Source: Acidobacteriota bacterium
Lineage (GTDB): Bacteria; Acidobacteriota; Thermoanaerobaculia; Multivoradales; JAHEKO01
Reading direction: 5' to 3'
Assembly (NCBI GenBank): GCA_006227875.1
Contig: SBFI01000153.1
Span: 1-6,418 of the forward strand
DNA: 6,418 bases
The notes beneath the pieces are model-generated. The model ran no database searches, had not been told where the DNA came from, and saw only the letters and a list, made by a program, of their open reading frames with translations. The stretch's first letter is position 1. Every line of letters starts with the position of its first letter. The position numbers and the translations under genes are program-made. This document shows, piece after piece, positions 4,599 through 6,418 of the stretch.

Positions 4599-6200
4599 TC
4601 AGGGATGGCGGTTGAGTTCCCGGCCGTCTACCACGTCCTTGCTCTCGTAACGGGAGATCACTTCGGTAGCCAGGCCGATACCGGCTTCCGCGTACATACT
4701 CCACGCTGCTTCCGCGCCGGCCTCAATGAGCTCATCGACCTCGTCCTCGTGGCTGGCGACGGCAAACACTCTCGCATCTGGGTTGTTCTTGCGGACGCGC
4801 TTGACGACACCCAGGTTCTCCTGCTGGCCCCTCAAAGCCAGGATCCAGACTTCAATCGGTGAAGCGATCGTATTCTCCCAGGTTCTGTCATCGGTCGCGT
4901 CGGCGCGAACCACGTTGCGGCCTTCGGCCTCGTGCTTGGCGACGACGTCGGGATCGCTATCAATACCGATCAGGACGTCGCCGTAGCCCGGCGCCAGCTG
5001 GTCATACGCACCCGTGCCGAGTCGCCCCATACCGATCACCAGAATCTTCGCGTCGCCGGTGTCAAGAGGCTCATCCTCGGACTCTGTCTCGAACCTCCGG
5101 GCCGTAGGCCGCAAACGGTCGTAGATAAGACCTGCACGCATGTTGATCGGCGCGGCGATGGTGATGGTCATGGTCAGTGCTAGGGCGATCGTTATCAGCC
5201 AGTCCTCGGTCAGCCAGGCATTGGACACCGCGATCGTTCCGACGATCAGCCCGAACTCGCTGTAGTTGGCCAGCGTCAGCGATGAAAACGTCGCGGTTCG
5301 CGCGCGCATCTTGAAGCGGGTGAACAAAACGAAGAACAAGACAACCTTGAAGACGACCAGCACCGTCAGGAGCGAAGCGATCAGCACCGTCGAGAGGCTC
5401 AGGTCGCCCGACATGCCGATGCTCAGAAAAAAACCGACCAGCCACAAATCCTTGAAACTCAGCAGGCGCTTGGCAAGATCTCCCGCCAGCGGGTGAGCTG
5501 CCAGCATGGCGCCGACGATCAGGGCGCCGAGATCGCCCTTCACATCCACGGCATCGAACACGATATAGGCGCCAAAGGCCAGCACGATGCCGTAGAGAAC
5601 CTGCAGTTCGCCGCTATGCCCGGCGTGACTCAGCAGGCGCATCAGCAGGTAGCGAGCCGGGATCAGCGCCAGCAGGCCCAGTGCCCAGACCGACGGTAGC
5701 TGGCCGGTGGATGCGGCCAGGAACACGACCGCGAAGATGTCCTGCATGATCAGGACGCCGATGGCGGTCTGGCCGTACCTGGACTGGTACTCGCCCTTGT
5801 CCTCCAATGTCTTGACCGCGAAGACGGTGCTGGAGAAGCTCAGCGCGAACCCGATCAACATCGCCGTGCCGATATCGATGCCGGCAAAGGCCTGGATGCC
5901 GGCCAGGCTCGTCCAGTAGAGCAAGGTCCCGAACACGGCGACAACGATCGCCATGTGCAGAGTCGTTCCCGCCCAGATCACCGGGCGCAAGAGCGAGCGC
6001 AGATCGAGCTTCAGACCGATGGTGAAGAGCAAGAGCGTGACGCCGAGATTGCCGATCGCACTCAGATGTTCGTGGTCGTACACGCCGGAGAGATTCAGCA
6101 CGAAGCCACACAGCAGGTAACCCACCATGGGCGGCAAACCAAGACGCGATGCCGCAATACCCGCGATGAGTGCCGGGATTATCCAGAGGAGGTCATTCAT
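4599..6200 (-). CDS. CPA2-family cation:proton antiporter with RCK/TrkA-N domain (Kef/YbaL-like)
   Basis: This 533-residue inner-membrane protein probably exchanges K+ or Na+ for H+. E. coli relatives are YbaL (558), KefB (601) and KefC (620). Residues 1-360 are a dense series of membrane segments with family landmarks: LGLPPMVGYLLCGFVLN (20-36), LLLFTIGLKLD (56-66), FSSTVFAVKTLEDKGE (122-137), GVLIMQDIFAVV with the conserved QD pair at 153-154, KGDLGALIVGAMLA (221-234) and WLVGFFLSIGMSGD (253-266). A charged linker (368-382) leads to a cytosolic nucleotide-binding RCK domain: ILVIGMGRLG (386-395) is the GxGxxG loop, and IGIDSD (411-416) ends strand 2 with the acidic residue that usually selects NAD(H). 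No KefF/KefG-like partner is present. The Kef loop HALESDIEP is not conserved; the corresponding stretch is HPLAGDLAKRLLSFKD. ATG 6200 has a weak AGAGGG about 11 nt upstream. The ion is not determinable. Confidence 0.92.
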   Translation of the reverse strand: MNDLLWIIPALIAGIAASRLGLPPMVGYLLCGFVLNLSGVYDHEHLSAIGNLGVTLLLFTIGLKLDLRSLLRPVIWAGTTLHMAIVVAVFGTLLYWTSLAGIQAFAGIDIGTAMLIGFALSFSSTVFAVKTLEDKGEYQSRYGQTAIGVLIMQDIFAVVFLAASTGQLPSVWALGLLALIPARYLLMRLLSHAGHSGELQVLYGIVLAFGAYIVFDAVDVKGDLGALIVGAMLAAHPLAGDLAKRLLSFKDLWLVGFFLSIGMSGDLSLSTVLIASLLTVLVVFKVVLFFVLFTRFKMRARTATFSSLTLANYSEFGLIVGTIAVSNAWLTEDWLITIALALTMTITIAAPINMRAGLIYDRLRPTARRFETESEDEPLDTGDAKILVIGMGRLGTGAYDQLAPGYGDVLIGIDSDPDVVAKHEAEGRNVVRADATDDRTWENTIASPIEVWILALRGQQENLGVVKRVRKNNPDARVFAVASHEDEVDELIEAGAEAAWSMYAEAGIGLATEVISRYESKDVVDGRELNRHP

Positions 6201-6418
6201 GGCTATTCGTGCCCTCTTCCGCTCGCTCGAGCCGTGTCACCGGTCAGCCACTACCTCGCCGGTCGACTGCGGTCTGGGTGACCAGGAGTTTACTTCGCTG
6301 TGGATGGCGCGAGCACGTACCGAGAGTCGATCGGCTCGATAGCCCGCTCGACACCAGCGGCTTGGCGACTCGGACTAAGTGAGAGAGCTGCGATTCCGGT
6401 TCGTGTCATGGGCCTCTC
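6201..6418. other. Leader of the antiporter gene, no gene seen
   Basis: This 218-bp stretch to the window edge should contain the antiporter promoter. A near-palindrome, GAGTCGATCGGCTC (6324-6337, one mismatched pair), is the only symmetric site I noticed. An ATG at 6408-6410 on the plus strand has no ribosome binding site and only eight bases after it, so it cannot be judged. Plus-strand open frames across here show no domain pattern. Confidence 0.4.

Noticed and set aside
4599..6200. Specific naming of the antiporter as kefB, kefC or ybaL
   Set aside because: Only family-level features are clear. Length is closest to YbaL, but the regulatory loop differs from KefC and orthology cannot be judged by eye.
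6201..6418. A possible divergent plus-strand gene beginning at ATG 6408
   Set aside because: Only eight bases follow the ATG and no ribosome binding site precedes it.

Overview
This is a GC-rich bacterial window, at a guess about 60% G+C. Two Sec-exported products, one of them an outer-membrane beta-barrel, together with an ExeM/NucH-type secreted nuclease, point to a Gram-negative host. A proteobacterium is most likely, but I cannot name a genus from the sequence. Every convincing gene lies on the minus strand, so transcription runs from high to low coordinates.

From right to left: 6201-6418 is a leader with no gene I can support. 4599-6200 encodes a CPA2-family (Kef/YbaL-like) cation:proton antiporter with a C-terminal RCK/TrkA-N domain. 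4271-4511 (plus strand) is a frame-disrupted remnant of what looks like an IS91-family transposase C-terminus, followed by copy 2 of a 77-bp repeat that stops 11 bases short of the antiporter stop codon. 3169-4119 and 1524-3131 form a two-gene unit 37 bp apart: an outer-membrane barrel of the MetA-pathway type, then a signal-peptide-bearing protein with propeller-like repeats and no family I recognise. 640-1294 is a compact type II toxin-antitoxin module (ribbon-helix-helix antitoxin and PIN-domain toxin, overlapping by 20 bp) with a probable autoregulatory operator and a leaderless-type promoter over the antitoxin start. A hairpin at 607-631 follows the toxin. Copy 1 of the repeat lies at 491-567. 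Bases 1-256 are the N-terminus of an exported protein that resembles ExeM/NucH nucleases and runs off the left edge.

The genes do not form one obvious pathway. The barrel and propeller pair probably act together in the envelope. The toxin-antitoxin module, the transposase remnant and the two same-orientation repeats that bracket about 4 kb (568-4511) suggest accessory DNA. The most interesting points are that repeat-bracketed segment, the unassigned barrel/propeller pair and the toxin-antitoxin control region. I see no CRISPR array, tRNA, rRNA or intact mobile element, and no clearly new multi-gene system.
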